Assembly: GCF_030518795.1 (NCBI RefSeq)
Contig: NZ_CP130427.1
Span: 372,001-436,000 of the forward strand
Source: Micromonospora sp. NBRC 110009
Lineage (GTDB): Bacteria > Actinomycetota > Actinomycetes > Mycobacteriales > Micromonosporaceae
DNA: 64,000 nucleotides
Direction of reading: 5' to 3'
This document shows, in pieces, positions 26,596 to 34,414 of this stretch (position 1 is its first letter; each line of letters begins with the position of its first letter). The translations under genes were made by a program, and so were the position numbers. The notes below the pieces were generated by a model. The model saw only the letters and a program-made list of their open reading frames with translations. It was not told where the DNA came from and did not search any database.

Positions 26596-28137
26596 ATGTC
26601 CAAAGCAAAGCGAAGACTCAGAGGGGCGGCATTCACGATTGTCGCAGTAACTGGGCTGACTGCCGCATTCTCTCAGCCGCTCTCCGCAGCAAAGCTCTCA
26701 CCGACGGCCGCTGTCAGCGGCGCGGCTGCGGCCGCGGCCTGCGACAAGGCGCCGACCGGCGTGCAGGTCAGCGATCACTTTCTGCCCTTCACCGTCCCCG
26801 CCGGGCTGATGCCCGACCCGCAGTTCGACGGGCTCAAGGCCGAACTGCAGGTGCACCGCGTCCAGCCCGTCTACGCCAACGGCAAGTGCGCCTCGGTCGC
26901 CAACAGGGCGGCGGTGCTGATCCACGGCGGCAACTACGGCGGCCCCGCCGTATTCGACCTGCGCCAGCTTGCCCCAGAGGGTGGCGAGCTTAGCGTGCAG
27001 AAGGCGCTCGCCCGGGCAGGGATCGACACCTTCGCCCCCAACCTGCTCGGCTACGGCCGCTCGACGCACTTCGCCCACGGCCTGGACGATCCGGGCAATG
27101 CAAGCCTGCCTGCCTACGTGGACGGCAAATGCTCGTCTCCGGTGGGGTGCGACCGCACTCATACCCCACTCTTCCCACTCGATCTGCAGGGACCGCCGAC
27201 GGTGCCGGGGGGGCCGACGTTGTTCACCAATCCGCTGGGCGGGCAGCGGCGGGCCCACTCGAGCAACTTCCGATTCGCCCGCGTCGACACCTTCGTACGC
27301 GACATCCGTCAGGTCATCGACGACGCCATCGCGCGGGCGCAGCCCTCGGACGGCAAGGTCACCCTGCTGGGCGTCTCGATCGGCAACCAGCCCGTGGCCC
27401 GGACGCTGTACGCGGCCAACCCGAACCCGATCCTTCCCAACAGCAAGGCGTACATCGCGAAAGTCAACCGGGTCGTGTTCCTGTCGTCGGTGTTCTTCGC
27501 CACCGGCCCGACCGAGGAGGTAACACCGGCGTCGGGCTGGGCTTCCTTCCCGCTGCACGTCTTCAATACGGACGCTGCGACTGTTCAGGGTGTCTGGCAG
27601 ATGACCACGCCAGAGCGCGAGGCGGCGTGCACCGGTCATGTCATCCCGGGCAGTCCAGAGCAGCTGGGGGCGCAGGTCCGAGAGGACGAGACCCTGGGGC
27701 TTCAGTGGGGAGGGAACGATCCCGCGCACCCGACGGGCCTCGGCCGCAATCCGACGTTCTCCAGGTACGGGTGGAACAGGGAAGTTGCAGGAACGCTAAC
27801 CACACCTGCGCTGATCATCCATGGTGCTGAAGACCTGGCCGCGCCGGTAGCGAACGCGAGCGATATTTATGACCACCTCACGATGATTGCCAACAAGGTG
27901 CAGGTACAGGTGAAATGCGCGAGTCACGGGCTTCTGTGGGAGGGCTGCTCCGGGAAACGCTGCACCCCGGCCTCGGGCACCCCATACGGCGGCAAACTCG
28001 GTCAGCCCTGGACTGGTCCCCATTCCACGCTCAAAGCGGCGCTGATCGAGTGGATCACGCGTGGAACCTTCAACGGCGCCCCGAGTGGACAGTTCACCGT
28101 CAACGAGAGCGGGGTTGCGAGCGCCACCGGGCCCTGA
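26596..28137 (+). CDS. Secreted alpha/beta-hydrolase
   Basis: A 513-residue exported protein. A signal peptide occupies about the first 34 residues (basic K-A-K-R-R-L-R, then hydrophobic T-I-V-A-V-T-G-L-T-A-A-F, with cleavage near S-A-A-K). The hydrolase core has the oxyanion strand V-L-I-H-G-G-N-Y-G-G, nucleophile elbow G-V-S-I-G-N, a D in I-I-H-G-A-E-D-L-A-A-P and a His in C-A-S-H-G-L-L-W. Several cysteines, including C-S-G-K-R-C, could form disulfides outside the cell. Likely an extracellular lipase/esterase-type enzyme; substrate unknown. A perfect hairpin terminates it. Confidence 0.87.
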   Translation: MSKAKRRLRGAAFTIVAVTGLTAAFSQPLSAAKLSPTAAVSGAAAAAACDKAPTGVQVSDHFLPFTVPAGLMPDPQFDGLKAELQVHRVQPVYANGKCASVANRAAVLIHGGNYGGPAVFDLRQLAPEGGELSVQKALARAGIDTFAPNLLGYGRSTHFAHGLDDPGNASLPAYVDGKCSSPVGCDRTHTPLFPLDLQGPPTVPGGPTLFTNPLGGQRRAHSSNFRFARVDTFVRDIRQVIDDAIARAQPSDGKVTLLGVSIGNQPVARTLYAANPNPILPNSKAYIAKVNRVVFLSSVFFATGPTEEVTPASGWASFPLHVFNTDAATVQGVWQMTTPEREAACTGHVIPGSPEQLGAQVREDETLGLQWGGNDPAHPTGLGRNPTFSRYGWNREVAGTLTTPALIIHGAEDLAAPVANASDIYDHLTMIANKVQVQVKCASHGLLWEGCSGKRCTPASGTPYGGKLGQPWTGPHSTLKAALIEWITRGTFNGAPSGQFTVNESGVASATGP

Positions 28138-28228
28138 GATCGGCTGGCGTTCGACGGCATGAAGAAGGCCTGGGTCACAATCGGCGATCAAGGGCTAGTC
28201 TCGAAGACATGCCAATCCTCGCTTCCAA

Positions 28229-28267
28229 GCCGTGTTAGCCGTCACCGAAGGTGACGGCTAACACGGC
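28229..28267. terminator. Perfect 18-bp bidirectional terminator hairpin
   Basis: GCCGTGTTAGCCGTCACC and its exact complement flank a GAA loop. It lies between the convergent secreted hydrolase and small membrane-protein genes. Confidence 0.88.
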
Positions 28268-28307
28268 TGGCGCAATACCGGCGCCGGAGTGTCGACGATC
28301 TGGCAGG

Positions 28308-28475
28308 TCAGGTGACTCCGATGTTCAGGTAGAAGTGGCCAAGCTTGAGTGATAGCGAGGCGCCTCCGAAGTGGTGAATGAGCAGCGCCAACAGGATGAC
28401 GATCAAGATGCAGACGACGAGCCAGATCAGGAACCACACGAACCCTGGGATCCCGTAGCGACCGACGCGAGCCAT
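28308..28475 (-). CDS. Small single-pass membrane protein
   Basis: A 55-residue protein. After M-A-R-V-G-R-Y-G-I-P there is one long hydrophobic helix (F-V-W-F-L-I-W-L-V-V-C-I-L-I-V-I-L-L-A) and a short C-terminal strand region. An in-frame upstream start would add 23 residues rich in Cys and Gly that do not look like protein, so I prefer ATG 28475. No known function. Confidence 0.6.
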   Translation of the reverse strand: MARVGRYGIPGFVWFLIWLVVCILIVILLALLIHHFGGASLSLKLGHFYLNIGVT

Positions 28476-28991
28476 TAGGCTCGCCCCCTCGCGGTCGGCG
28501 CCGCAACACGCGCCGCCGCGCATGGACGTGTCGGCTGTCGGCAACTGCGCCCGACGCTAGCGGACGTCTCCATACAGCCTCCTTCATTGAGGTGTCCGCG
28601 AAATTTCCCTACTGAGGCGCGCGTCAAACCGGTCCGTAGGAGCCCGCTTCAGGATCCCGCCGGAGCCGGGCCGCGTCTGTGCTGTCGGTGACATCCGGGG
28701 TCGGTCAACTGGACGGGTTTCTTGCCCGCACTGAACTTCACATCTGCACCGGGGTCCACTCTCTACTTCCGCTTGATCTCGGAAGAGATCGGGAAAGGCG
28801 CGCCCGGCAAGACTCGCAGCGTCCGTTGACGTCCCCTGGGCACGGACCGGAGGCGAGATCCGTACCCGGCATGTGCGGCCGCGGCTGCCACCGTTGATGT
28901 CAGCGACTGATGTCAGGCCGGCTGCTTCGCCGGCCGGGAATGTCCTGTGGCGTCCGCCTGGACTGCCTATCGGGGCGGACTGTATGTCGAC
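28476..28991. other. Gene-free stretch before the integrated element
   Basis: About 515 bp. Several open frames exist on both strands but none has a credible start, codon pattern or recognisable sequence. Confidence 0.4.
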
Positions 28992-29093
28992 ATGCTGAGC
29001 TACGTCCGCTGGTACTGGCCGGAAGAGGATCGTTGGAACTACGACGAACTCGACACGGATCGGTGGTCTCTGCGCCACGCCGAGAGCAGTTGA
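28992..29093 (+). CDS. Short fragment of a small acidic/aromatic protein ending at the element border
   Basis: 33 codons: M-L-S-Y-V-R-W-Y-W-P-E-E-D-R-W-N-Y-D-E-L-D-T-D-R-W-S-L-R-H-A-E, a composition like the DUF6881-type proteins (R-Y-x-R-x-x-W, W-x-Y-x-E-x-D, W-x-x-R-x-x-E). The stop codon TGA is the first three bases of the 19-bp att-like repeat, so the original gene was probably cut there by integration. No ribosome-binding site is obvious. Confidence 0.45.
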   Translation: MLSYVRWYWPEEDRWNYDELDTDRWSLRHAESS

Positions 29094-29109
29094 CCTCTTC
29101 GGTGTGAAC
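29091..29109. repeat. Left att-like copy of the tRNA-Val anticodon arm
   Basis: TGACCTCTTCGGTGTGAAC, identical to 38017-38035. Four further bases (CAGT) match on the left with one inserted T. Outside that, no similarity to the tRNA. Confidence 0.7.
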
Positions 29110-29145
29110 TCTCGGCGAGCCGGTCGGTTCGGGCTTGATACGAGG

Positions 29146-29454
29146 TCAGACGGCCTGCTGGTGCGCCTCTCGGCTCGGTTCGGTTGGCGTGGTTGCTGTA
29201 CTTCGCTGCTGTACTGCTGGCATGAGCTGGTCCGCCGCCCTGGTCCAGCCGAGGAAGCGGCGGTGTAGTACGCCGGCCGGTGTCCAGGGCATGTCCTCGG
29301 TGGCTTGGACGAGGTAGGAGCCAAGGTAGAGGGCCAGCGACACCGGAGCGTTGGCGTACTCAGCCCGAAGCTCCTGCTTTCGCGTGGGGCAGGGCCAGGG
29401 CAGGTCGCAGCCTCCGCAACTCCAGATCGGCATGACCGGGCCGTGGGTGGTCAC
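29146..29454 (-). CDS. Small AICE-associated Cys-containing protein
   Basis: A 102-residue protein from GTG 29454, overlapping the previous stop by GTGA. The conserved core is V-M-P-I-W-S-C-G-G-C-D-L-P-W-P-C-P-T-R-K, a three-cysteine motif. It continues with A-E-Y-A-N-A-P-V-S-L-A-L-Y-L-G-S and R-R-F-L-G-W. This type of protein recurs beside actinomycete integrative elements and is sometimes labelled flavin reductase without proof. Third gene of a coupled minus-strand trio. Function unknown, possibly zinc-binding. Its 3' part contains the left arm-type repeat. Confidence 0.65.
   Translation of the reverse strand: MTTHGPVMPIWSCGGCDLPWPCPTRKQELRAEYANAPVSLALYLGSYLVQATEDMPWTPAGVLHRRFLGWTRAADQLMPAVQQRSTATTPTEPSREAHQQAV
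29194..29214. repeat. Left 21-bp arm-type repeat
   Basis: Two TGCTGTAC units 13 bp apart; the whole 21 bp matches 37922-37942 except for one base (C/A). It starts 84 bp inside the left 19-bp repeat. Confidence 0.65.
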
Positions 29455-29626
29455 CGCACACCCTCGAGAAAGCGAGCGGTGATCGTCCGAGCGTGCCGGC
29501 TGGTCGCCCATTCCACCTGCCAGCACGGGTACGGCGCCAGCCGCGACCACCACGCACGGCAGCCGGCGCACATGCCATCGAGCCCTCGTGCGCCGCGAGG
29601 ATGGTCCGCTCCTGTCCGTCGTTCAC
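29451..29626 (-). pseudogene. Second gene of the GTGA-coupled trio, frameshifted
   Basis: From GTG 29626, which overlaps the preceding stop, the frame reads V-N-D-G-Q-E-R-T-I-L-A-A-H-E-G. Near 29583 the coding sense moves to the next frame, L-D-G-M-C-A-G-C-R-A-W-W-S-R-L-A-P-Y-P-C, and runs to a stop that overlaps the GTG of the third gene. Both overlaps are GTGA, so the ancestral gene must have been one frame of about 58 codons. One base appears to have been lost. The product would be a small C-x-x-C protein; as it stands it is probably inactive unless translated from an internal start. Confidence 0.6.
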
Positions 29627-29808
29627 TGCTCCCCCTCCCCCGGCCAGTGGCCGCGATTGATCGGGATTCGGTGCCGGGCGCGACACGGCAGCTGGGCTCC
29701 ACAGCGGCAGACCCGCCGCCACCGCCGCCAGCACCAGACCGGCCGATGCCGCCGCGCGAGTGTCATCCCTGCGGCGAGCAGGTACTCCCCGTACGAGACA
29801 CGCCGCAC
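29623..29808 (-). CDS. Small basic Cys-containing protein, first gene of the trio
   Basis: A 61-residue protein, very basic: L-A-R-R-H-R-P-V-W-C-W-R-R-W-R-R-V-C-R-C-G, then L-P-C-R-A-R-H-R-I-P-I-N-R-G-H-W. The cysteines could bind a metal and the charge suggests nucleic-acid contact. Its stop overlaps the GTG of the next gene. Divergent to the GntR gene, from which it is probably regulated. Confidence 0.6.
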   Translation of the reverse strand: MRRVSYGEYLLAAGMTLARRHRPVWCWRRWRRVCRCGAQLPCRARHRIPINRGHWPGEGEQ

Positions 29809-29952
29809 TGGATCTCCCTTCGGGCATGGTCGACGGCACGGCGGTCAGGCCTTGGCTGGTCATCCGACCGCCGCACCTGTCACACCACCGTACAGACGTA
29901 GGACTGTAGATACAATAAAATGTAGAGCTGTTGGACACGTAGCGTCACATTC
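29809..29952. promoter_or_regulatory. Divergent promoter/operator region of the element
   Basis: 144 bp between the trio and the GntR gene. An AT-rich core near 29905-29930 contains TGTAGATACAATAAAATGTA; the TGTAGA unit occurs twice, 17 bp apart, and TACAAT/TAAAAT are plausible -10 hexamers. Likely bound by the adjacent GntR protein. Confidence 0.5.
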
Positions 29953-30354
29953 GTGATCGACCCCAGCGCGGATCGCGCAGTGTTCCGGCAGCTCGCCGAC
30001 CTACTGCGCGACCGGATCACGTCCGGCGACCTCGCGCCCGGCGCGTCGCTGCCCAGCGAGCTGCGACTGGCTCAGGAGTATGGACTGAGCCGGACGAGTG
30101 TCCGGCAGGCCATCTCCCTGCTCCGGTCGGAAGGGCTCGTGATCGTCCAACCCCCGCGCGGCACCTTCGTCCGCAACCTGGAGCCGACCGAGACGGTGAC
30201 CCTACTCAAGGGCGACACCGCCTCAGCCCGGATGCCCACCCCTGCCGAGCGCAAGGAACTGGACATCGGCGAAGGCGTCCCAGTCCTGGTGGTCTTCCGC
30301 GCCGACGGCTCCCGCGAGCTGTACCCCGCCGATCGCATCCAGGTAGGCCGCTGA
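29953..30354 (+). CDS. Short GntR-family regulator of the element
   Basis: A 133-residue protein. The winged helix is canonical: F-R-Q-L-A-D-L-L-R-D-R-I-T-S-G-D-L-A-P-G, then L-P-S-E-L-R-L-A-Q-E-Y-G-L-S-R-T-S-V-R-Q-A and R-G-T-F-V wing. Only a short C-terminal domain follows (E-L-D-I-G-E-G-V-P-V-L-V-V), much smaller than the usual UTRA/FCD effector domain; this short type is seen in actinomycete integrative elements. GTG start at 29953. By analogy with KorSA/Pra control in pSAM2 it likely represses element genes. Confidence 0.83.
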   Translation: MIDPSADRAVFRQLADLLRDRITSGDLAPGASLPSELRLAQEYGLSRTSVRQAISLLRSEGLVIVQPPRGTFVRNLEPTETVTLLKGDTASARMPTPAERKELDIGEGVPVLVVFRADGSRELYPADRIQVGR

Positions 30355-30600
30355 CCTGCCCGCTACGCCCACTCCCTGGCCGCCTTTCACCCTGAAGCCG
30401 CCGCCTGGGACAGGCGTTTTGGTCTGCGGTCGTCCACGTCTGCACGCCCCCGCGTCGCCCGCCTTCATGGCTCATTAACCCATGCCCATGCGAAGCCTAG
30501 TTTGATTTGCTCAGGCTCAGAGAGGTCAGCCCTGAGCGGGTTGCACACGGGTGGAAGGATTGGATCGAGCCCGTCGATTCTGAGAAGCGAGAGGCTAGCC

Positions 30601-31104
30601 GTGGTAGACGTAAGCTCCCTACTCAGTGCCGGAGCAGCCACTCTAGCGGCTGGCTTAGCTGCTGCAAATCTCGTCGTGTCTGAGCGACGCGAACAGAGCC
30701 GGTGGGTGCGCGATGTCCTTATCGAGACCTACGTTGACTTTCTCGATGCCAGCTTTGGAAGCGGACGAACATCACGCCACGCCATGGAGGCGAGACGAGT
30801 AGAGGAGGGCGATGGGGAGGAGTTAGACGAACTACGAGAACATGCTCAGCTGATGCATGCGCGCCAGGTAGAGAGCTTGACGCGGCTACGCTTTCTGGCC
30901 AGCGCGGATGTTGTAAAAGCGGCCGAATCGCTACATCTGAGAGATCACGAGGTAGCAGACCTCGCTTTCGGCGCCACGCTTCCCGACCAAGCAGAGTGGG
31001 GAACGGCCCGGAGCCGACAGCAGAGCGCACGAGAACGATTAATTGCCGTCGCCAGAAAATCCATGCGCCTTCGTGGCGGAACCGCAATCGGCCACACGGG
31101 TTGA
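30601..31104 (+). CDS. Membrane-anchored helical protein, cargo of the element
   Basis: About 167 residues from GTG 30601 with GAGAGG upstream. The N-terminus carries one hydrophobic segment (L-L-S-A-G-A-A-T-L-A-A-G-L-A-A-A-N-L-V-V). The rest is charged and helical: W-V-R-D-V-L-I-E-T-Y-V-D-F-L-D-A-S-F and Q-V-E-S-L-T-R-L-R-F-L-A. GC content is lower than neighbouring genes, consistent with transfer. Unrecognised family. Confidence 0.6.
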   Translation: MVDVSSLLSAGAATLAAGLAAANLVVSERREQSRWVRDVLIETYVDFLDASFGSGRTSRHAMEARRVEEGDGEELDELREHAQLMHARQVESLTRLRFLASADVVKAAESLHLRDHEVADLAFGATLPDQAEWGTARSRQQSARERLIAVARKSMRLRGGTAIGHTG

Positions 31105-31298
31105 TCGGCCGACCCCTCCCTCACACACAACGCTTCGGTGTGAACGCCGTTGCGGCGCGTCGTCTGCTGCTATTGCCTGTCATCCGGTGCCGCCCAGCTC
31201 GGTGACAACCCCGCCTGCTGTCGTCACGTGTCGCCTGCTGGCGGCGCGTTCGATGCCTCCTCGCTGCCTCGTGCGTGCCTCTCCCGAGAGGTACGGGT

Positions 31299-31415
31299 GT
31301 GGAGGACCTGCGTCAGGAAGCCCACGCTATGGGCATCGAGGCCAACGCCAAGATGACCGAGAAAGAGCTGCCCCGAGGCCATCGCCAAGGTCAACAAGGG
31401 CGATAAGCCGCAGAT
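31299..31415 (+). pseudogene. Rho-N/SAP-like domain fragment, frameshifted
   Basis: GTG 31299 begins V-E-D-L-R-Q-E-A-H-A-M-G-I-E-A-N-A-K-M-T-E-K-E-L. After a one-base shift near 31367 it continues E-A-I-A-K-V-N-K-G-D-K. Together this matches the short Rho-termination N-terminal/SAP-like module (L-x-x-L-R-x-x-A-x-x-x-G-I, K-x-x-L-x-x-A-I). The rest of 31105-31525 shows nothing else recognisable. Confidence 0.4.
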
Positions 31416-31525
31416 GCCTGTGCGCCAACCCAATCTTGTCGTGAATGCGACTTGGGGGCGCTACCTGCGGTAAGCGTCCCCTAGCTTTGAGTTTGGTAAC
31501 AGTCCGACAAAACACTGGAGGGGCG

Positions 31526-31891
31526 ATGCATCACCGACGAAAGTTTGTCATGGCCTTGGTATCCGCCATTACCGCTCTCGGAATCTCGCTCGCCACCGCT
31601 TCGCCTGCCGCGGCCTGGCCCTGGGATCCGATAGTAAACGTTGTCGGATCCACGAGCACCTGTGTTCCGAATGGTGGCGGGTGGATGTGGTACGAAGCCA
31701 CCGGGGGAGAGTCTGGTTGGGCCACCTTGTGGGGCGGTAATGGCTTCACGATCAACTTGCACAAGGTGACGACTTCGGGGAGTAACGTCACCTTGAGGTG
31801 GGGGAAGTCAGGCTGCCAGCAGCAGAACCGCTATTTCGTCGTCAGTCGACCGGCCTACGGCAACAATGCCGCTGTGGGCAATCTTGGATAA
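31526..31891 (+). CDS. Small secreted protein
   Basis: A 121-residue protein from ATG 31526 after GGAGGGG. The signal peptide is clear: M-H-H-R-R-K-F then hydrophobic A-L-V-S-A-I-T-A-L-G-I-S-L-A-T-A with cleavage after S-P-A-A-A. The mature part of about 90 residues is rich in Gly, Trp and Asn and has two cysteines (S-T-C-V-P and S-G-C-Q-Q) suited to one disulfide. Low GC relative to its surroundings. It is convergent with the HINT remnant. No family recognised; an extracellular toxin, inhibitor or structural peptide is possible. Confidence 0.72.
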   Translation: MHHRRKFVMALVSAITALGISLATASPAAAWPWDPIVNVVGSTSTCVPNGGGWMWYEATGGESGWATLWGGNGFTINLHKVTTSGSNVTLRWGKSGCQQQNRYFVVSRPAYGNNAAVGNLG

Positions 31892-31971
31892 CTGCCAGGC
31901 TGACTGTCACGTAATCGAGCTCAGGCCCAAGCCGAGTACCGAGCGTTCTGTGACGGGATGCTGACAGCGAT

Positions 31972-32742
31972 TCACCATTTTGGACTGAGCGCTTGCGGCG
32001 GAATGCGGCCGCCAGCGGGCCGCACCGACGGACTCCTGGGTGCTGGCAGTTGGAGGTTTCCGCCACGCGTCCACTCGCATTCGCCTACGGCGACTCCTGG
32101 GCCATCTGGTGTTTGGAGCAGGTCACCCGGGTCTAGCTCGTCAGCCCGTTCCCACCTCTGGTCGGTGGCGTTCCAGAACGGGTGATCCTCGGTGGTGGTG
32201 AGAACCTTGCCGTTGATGAGTAGATCTTGGAGAGAGTCCTGGTGAATCCATAGGTTGGTGACAGGCTTGCCGCCCTTTTCGCCCGTTTCGGGGTCCGCGG
32301 CCGCGACCTCGTCACCGACCTTGATCCCGCTGATCGGCTTGGAGGTCCCATCAGCCATGAGTACCTCGGTGTCCCCACTAAAGCTGCAGAAGGCCGCAGC
32401 ACCGGCCGCCCCCTCACGGCCGACGAACTGCCGAAGCGCCCCCATCCCGCTCACGCCAAACATGGCGCCGGTGGCAGCGAGCTGGCCCTCGGCCTCGATC
32501 GCTTCGACCACGCAGGCAGGGCAAGCCACCACGCCGACGATCATGGCCATAAGGATGAGGTCCTGAACGGCGCCTCGCTTGGGCAGCAGCGGGTTCTGAA
32601 CGTCGCAGACGACTGGGTCGCCGCCCATGATCTCCGAGCACACTAGGACATAGTTCTCGCGGCTCTGCGCTGCCCAGTCGGTCACCTCGCCAACCGTGAA
32701 CTGGTCAGACCCCCCACAGCCAGGTCGAGCAGCGAAAACCAC
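31972..32742 (-). pseudogene. Remnant of a polymorphic-toxin-type protein with HINT domain
   Basis: A 256-codon frame. Residues 135-230 are an intein-like HINT fold of the pretoxin type: C-S-F-S-G-D-T-E-V-L-M-A-D-G-T-S-K-P-I at the splice-like Cys, V-G-D-E-V-A-A-A-D-P-E-T-G-E, and T-T-E-D-H-P-F-W with the block-B-like Thr/His. Upstream is a partly hydrophobic stretch (M-A-M-I-V-G-V-V-A-C-P-A-C). The sequence degenerates after G-D-L-L-Q-T-P-D-G, where a toxin domain would follow, and the N-terminal delivery part is absent. Likely a decayed or swapped-out toxin cassette. Confidence 0.62.
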
Positions 32743-33415
32743 CTCAGCGAGAGACGTGCCATCCCGTGTGCCGTCGACCCGCCCTTCCGGGAGCGGGCCG
32801 CCGCCCGGCCCGCCAAGTCAAGCGGACCGTGACGGGGCGTTCGGACGCTGGCGGGTCGGGCGGTGGTCTGCTCGGCTTGCCCGGGTCGACGGCAGGCGGG
32901 ATGGCTACCACCACCGTCCACGGACCCGGCGGCTGCCGACGATCTTCAGCCATCCTGGAGCCAGAGCGCCCCCGCCGGAGGCGCACTAACCGCAACCCCG
33001 CGACCGCCGCCGGCTCGCCGACGCGGCCGGCGTGCGTTCCCCTACGCCGCGCGGGCTCGTGGCCGCGCGGCCCGGCCGGCTGCCGGCCCACCACACCACC
33101 GGGTCAACGGCCTGTCGTTCTGCGGCGGCCCTCCGGGCTCCCCGCTCTCCGCGCCAGCCGCCGGGCATCAGGCGTGACGGCCGCAGAGCGACAGCGGCAG
33201 CGGCCGGCGCGCGCCCAGGCTGCGGCGCGTGCGGCCCGTCAAGGGCCGCCTTGATAGACGTACAGAAAGTCCTCCCACGTCGGCTGGCAGCCGGTTGTGC
33301 GGTCTCGGGACCTGTGCGGCAGATCGGTCTCAGGATGTCCGTGACAGGGTGCTACCTGCGCAGGATCTTGTGTAGGTGGGGAGACGCTGCTGGCGATGTC
33401 CGGCATGCTGTGGGC
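32743..33415. other. Gene-poor part of the element
   Basis: 673 bp. Long open frames exist on both strands but are low-complexity Pro/Arg/Ala translations typical of non-coding GC-rich DNA. It may be the decayed 5' part of the HINT protein gene or of transfer genes; I cannot support a call. Confidence 0.4.
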
Positions 33416-33868
33416 ATGACCGAGGAACCGAAAGATCGTTCCGCCCTGTCCGGCGACACGGTGCTCGCTGCATCGCCAGTGATCTCTGTGATGTTGATCG
33501 TCTCCGATGCAGACGCCGCAGTCGCCTGGTACAGGACTGCACTGGGCGCGACGGAGCTGTGGAACCTTGGTGGCGTGGCTGGCCTTGAGATCAGCGGCGC
33601 CCCCTTCTTCCTCCACCAGGTCAATCCCGAGAACCCTACAGAGACCAGTCCCGGCCAGGTGGGAATCACGAGCACCCGCATCGAGGTGTTCATCGATGAC
33701 CCCGACACCTTCATCGAGCGCGCCATCGCGGCTGGCGCAGCCGCCGGAGCGGCAATCGAGGATCACCGCGTGCCCTGGGGGACGCACCGTCAAGGCGGCT
33801 TCACGGACCCGTTCGGTCACAACTGGTCCGTGGGCGATAAGTCACCCCTGGGCTCGTTCCCACGTTGA
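33416..33868 (+). CDS. VOC-family (glyoxalase/bleomycin-resistance-like) protein
   Basis: A 150-residue VOC protein. The beta-alpha-beta-beta-beta pattern reads V-M-L-I-V-S-D-A-D-A-A-V-A-W-Y-R-T-A-L-G-A, G-A-P-F-F-L-H-Q-V-N-P-E, R-I-E-V-F-I-D-D-P-D-T-F-I-E-R and F-T-D-P-F-G-H-N-W-S-V-G-D. ATG 33416 was chosen; longer frames upstream do not look coding. Usually a metal-dependent enzyme or drug-binding protein. Probably element cargo. Confidence 0.83.
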   Translation: MTEEPKDRSALSGDTVLAASPVISVMLIVSDADAAVAWYRTALGATELWNLGGVAGLEISGAPFFLHQVNPENPTETSPGQVGITSTRIEVFIDDPDTFIERAIAAGAAAGAAIEDHRVPWGTHRQGGFTDPFGHNWSVGDKSPLGSFPR

Positions 33869-33991
33869 TCGGGCCCAGCCTTCAAATCCAGGATTGCGTA
33901 TCGCCTCATGGCGCCGGGTCTGGCCCGGCTCGGACGCGAAGTGTCACTGAGGTAGCTGGCGTCGACGCTGCGGTGTCCGGGTGGCCGTCCG

Positions 33992-34414
33992 CTAATCGGC
34001 GTCGGACAGGTAGCCGACCTGCGGTGATCCAGCCGCCGAGCGGACGTTGTACCCCCAGCGCCGCAACGCCTGCATGATCTTTTCCGCGCCGGCGGGATTC
34101 GCCGAGTGGACGTACACCACGCCGATTTCGAAGGGGCGCTCCTCGAACGCGGCCCGCTCCAACACCTCGACGACCGGCCAGATCGTGTCGTCCTCGCCGA
34201 GGTCGTGATCCAGCCACAGCTCGTCCAATCGCTGTCCCCGGTTTCGCTCCAGCGCCTCGATGCCGGCCCTGCTGGTGCGTACAACGTGTGCCACCCGACA
34301 ATCGACAAACGAGCGCAGGTCGTCAACCAGCACGACGCCCGGCAGGTTCTCGGCAACCACGGCACCATCCTTGGACCAGCACGCCGCCATCGCCACCGCT
34401 ATTAGGGCCCACAC
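33992..34414 (-). CDS. Cyclic-phosphate-processing receiver-domain protein (cREC-like)
   Basis: A 140-residue protein. After an uncertain 25-residue start it reads V-V-L-V-D-D-L-R-S-F-V-D, R-T-S-R-A-G-I-E-A-L, L-D-E-L-W-L-D-H-D-L-G-E-D-D-T-I-W-P-V-V, and V-V-Y-V-H-S-A-N-P-A-G-A-E-K-I-M. These blocks match the cREC family, a receiver-like fold proposed to process cyclic phosphates in RNA repair or defence contexts. The acidic pair D-D and the D-H-D-L-G motif are intact. Single gene, cargo of the element; start may be downstream. Confidence 0.7.
   Translation of the reverse strand: MWALIAVAMAACWSKDGAVVAENLPGVVLVDDLRSFVDCRVAHVVRTSRAGIEALERNRGQRLDELWLDHDLGEDDTIWPVVEVLERAAFEERPFEIGVVYVHSANPAGAEKIMQALRRWGYNVRSAAGSPQVGYLSDAD

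Noticed and set aside
28584..29324. 246-codon minus-strand frame across the element's left border
   Set aside because: Low-complexity translation, no start signal, and it crosses the att-like repeat and the end of a better-supported gene.
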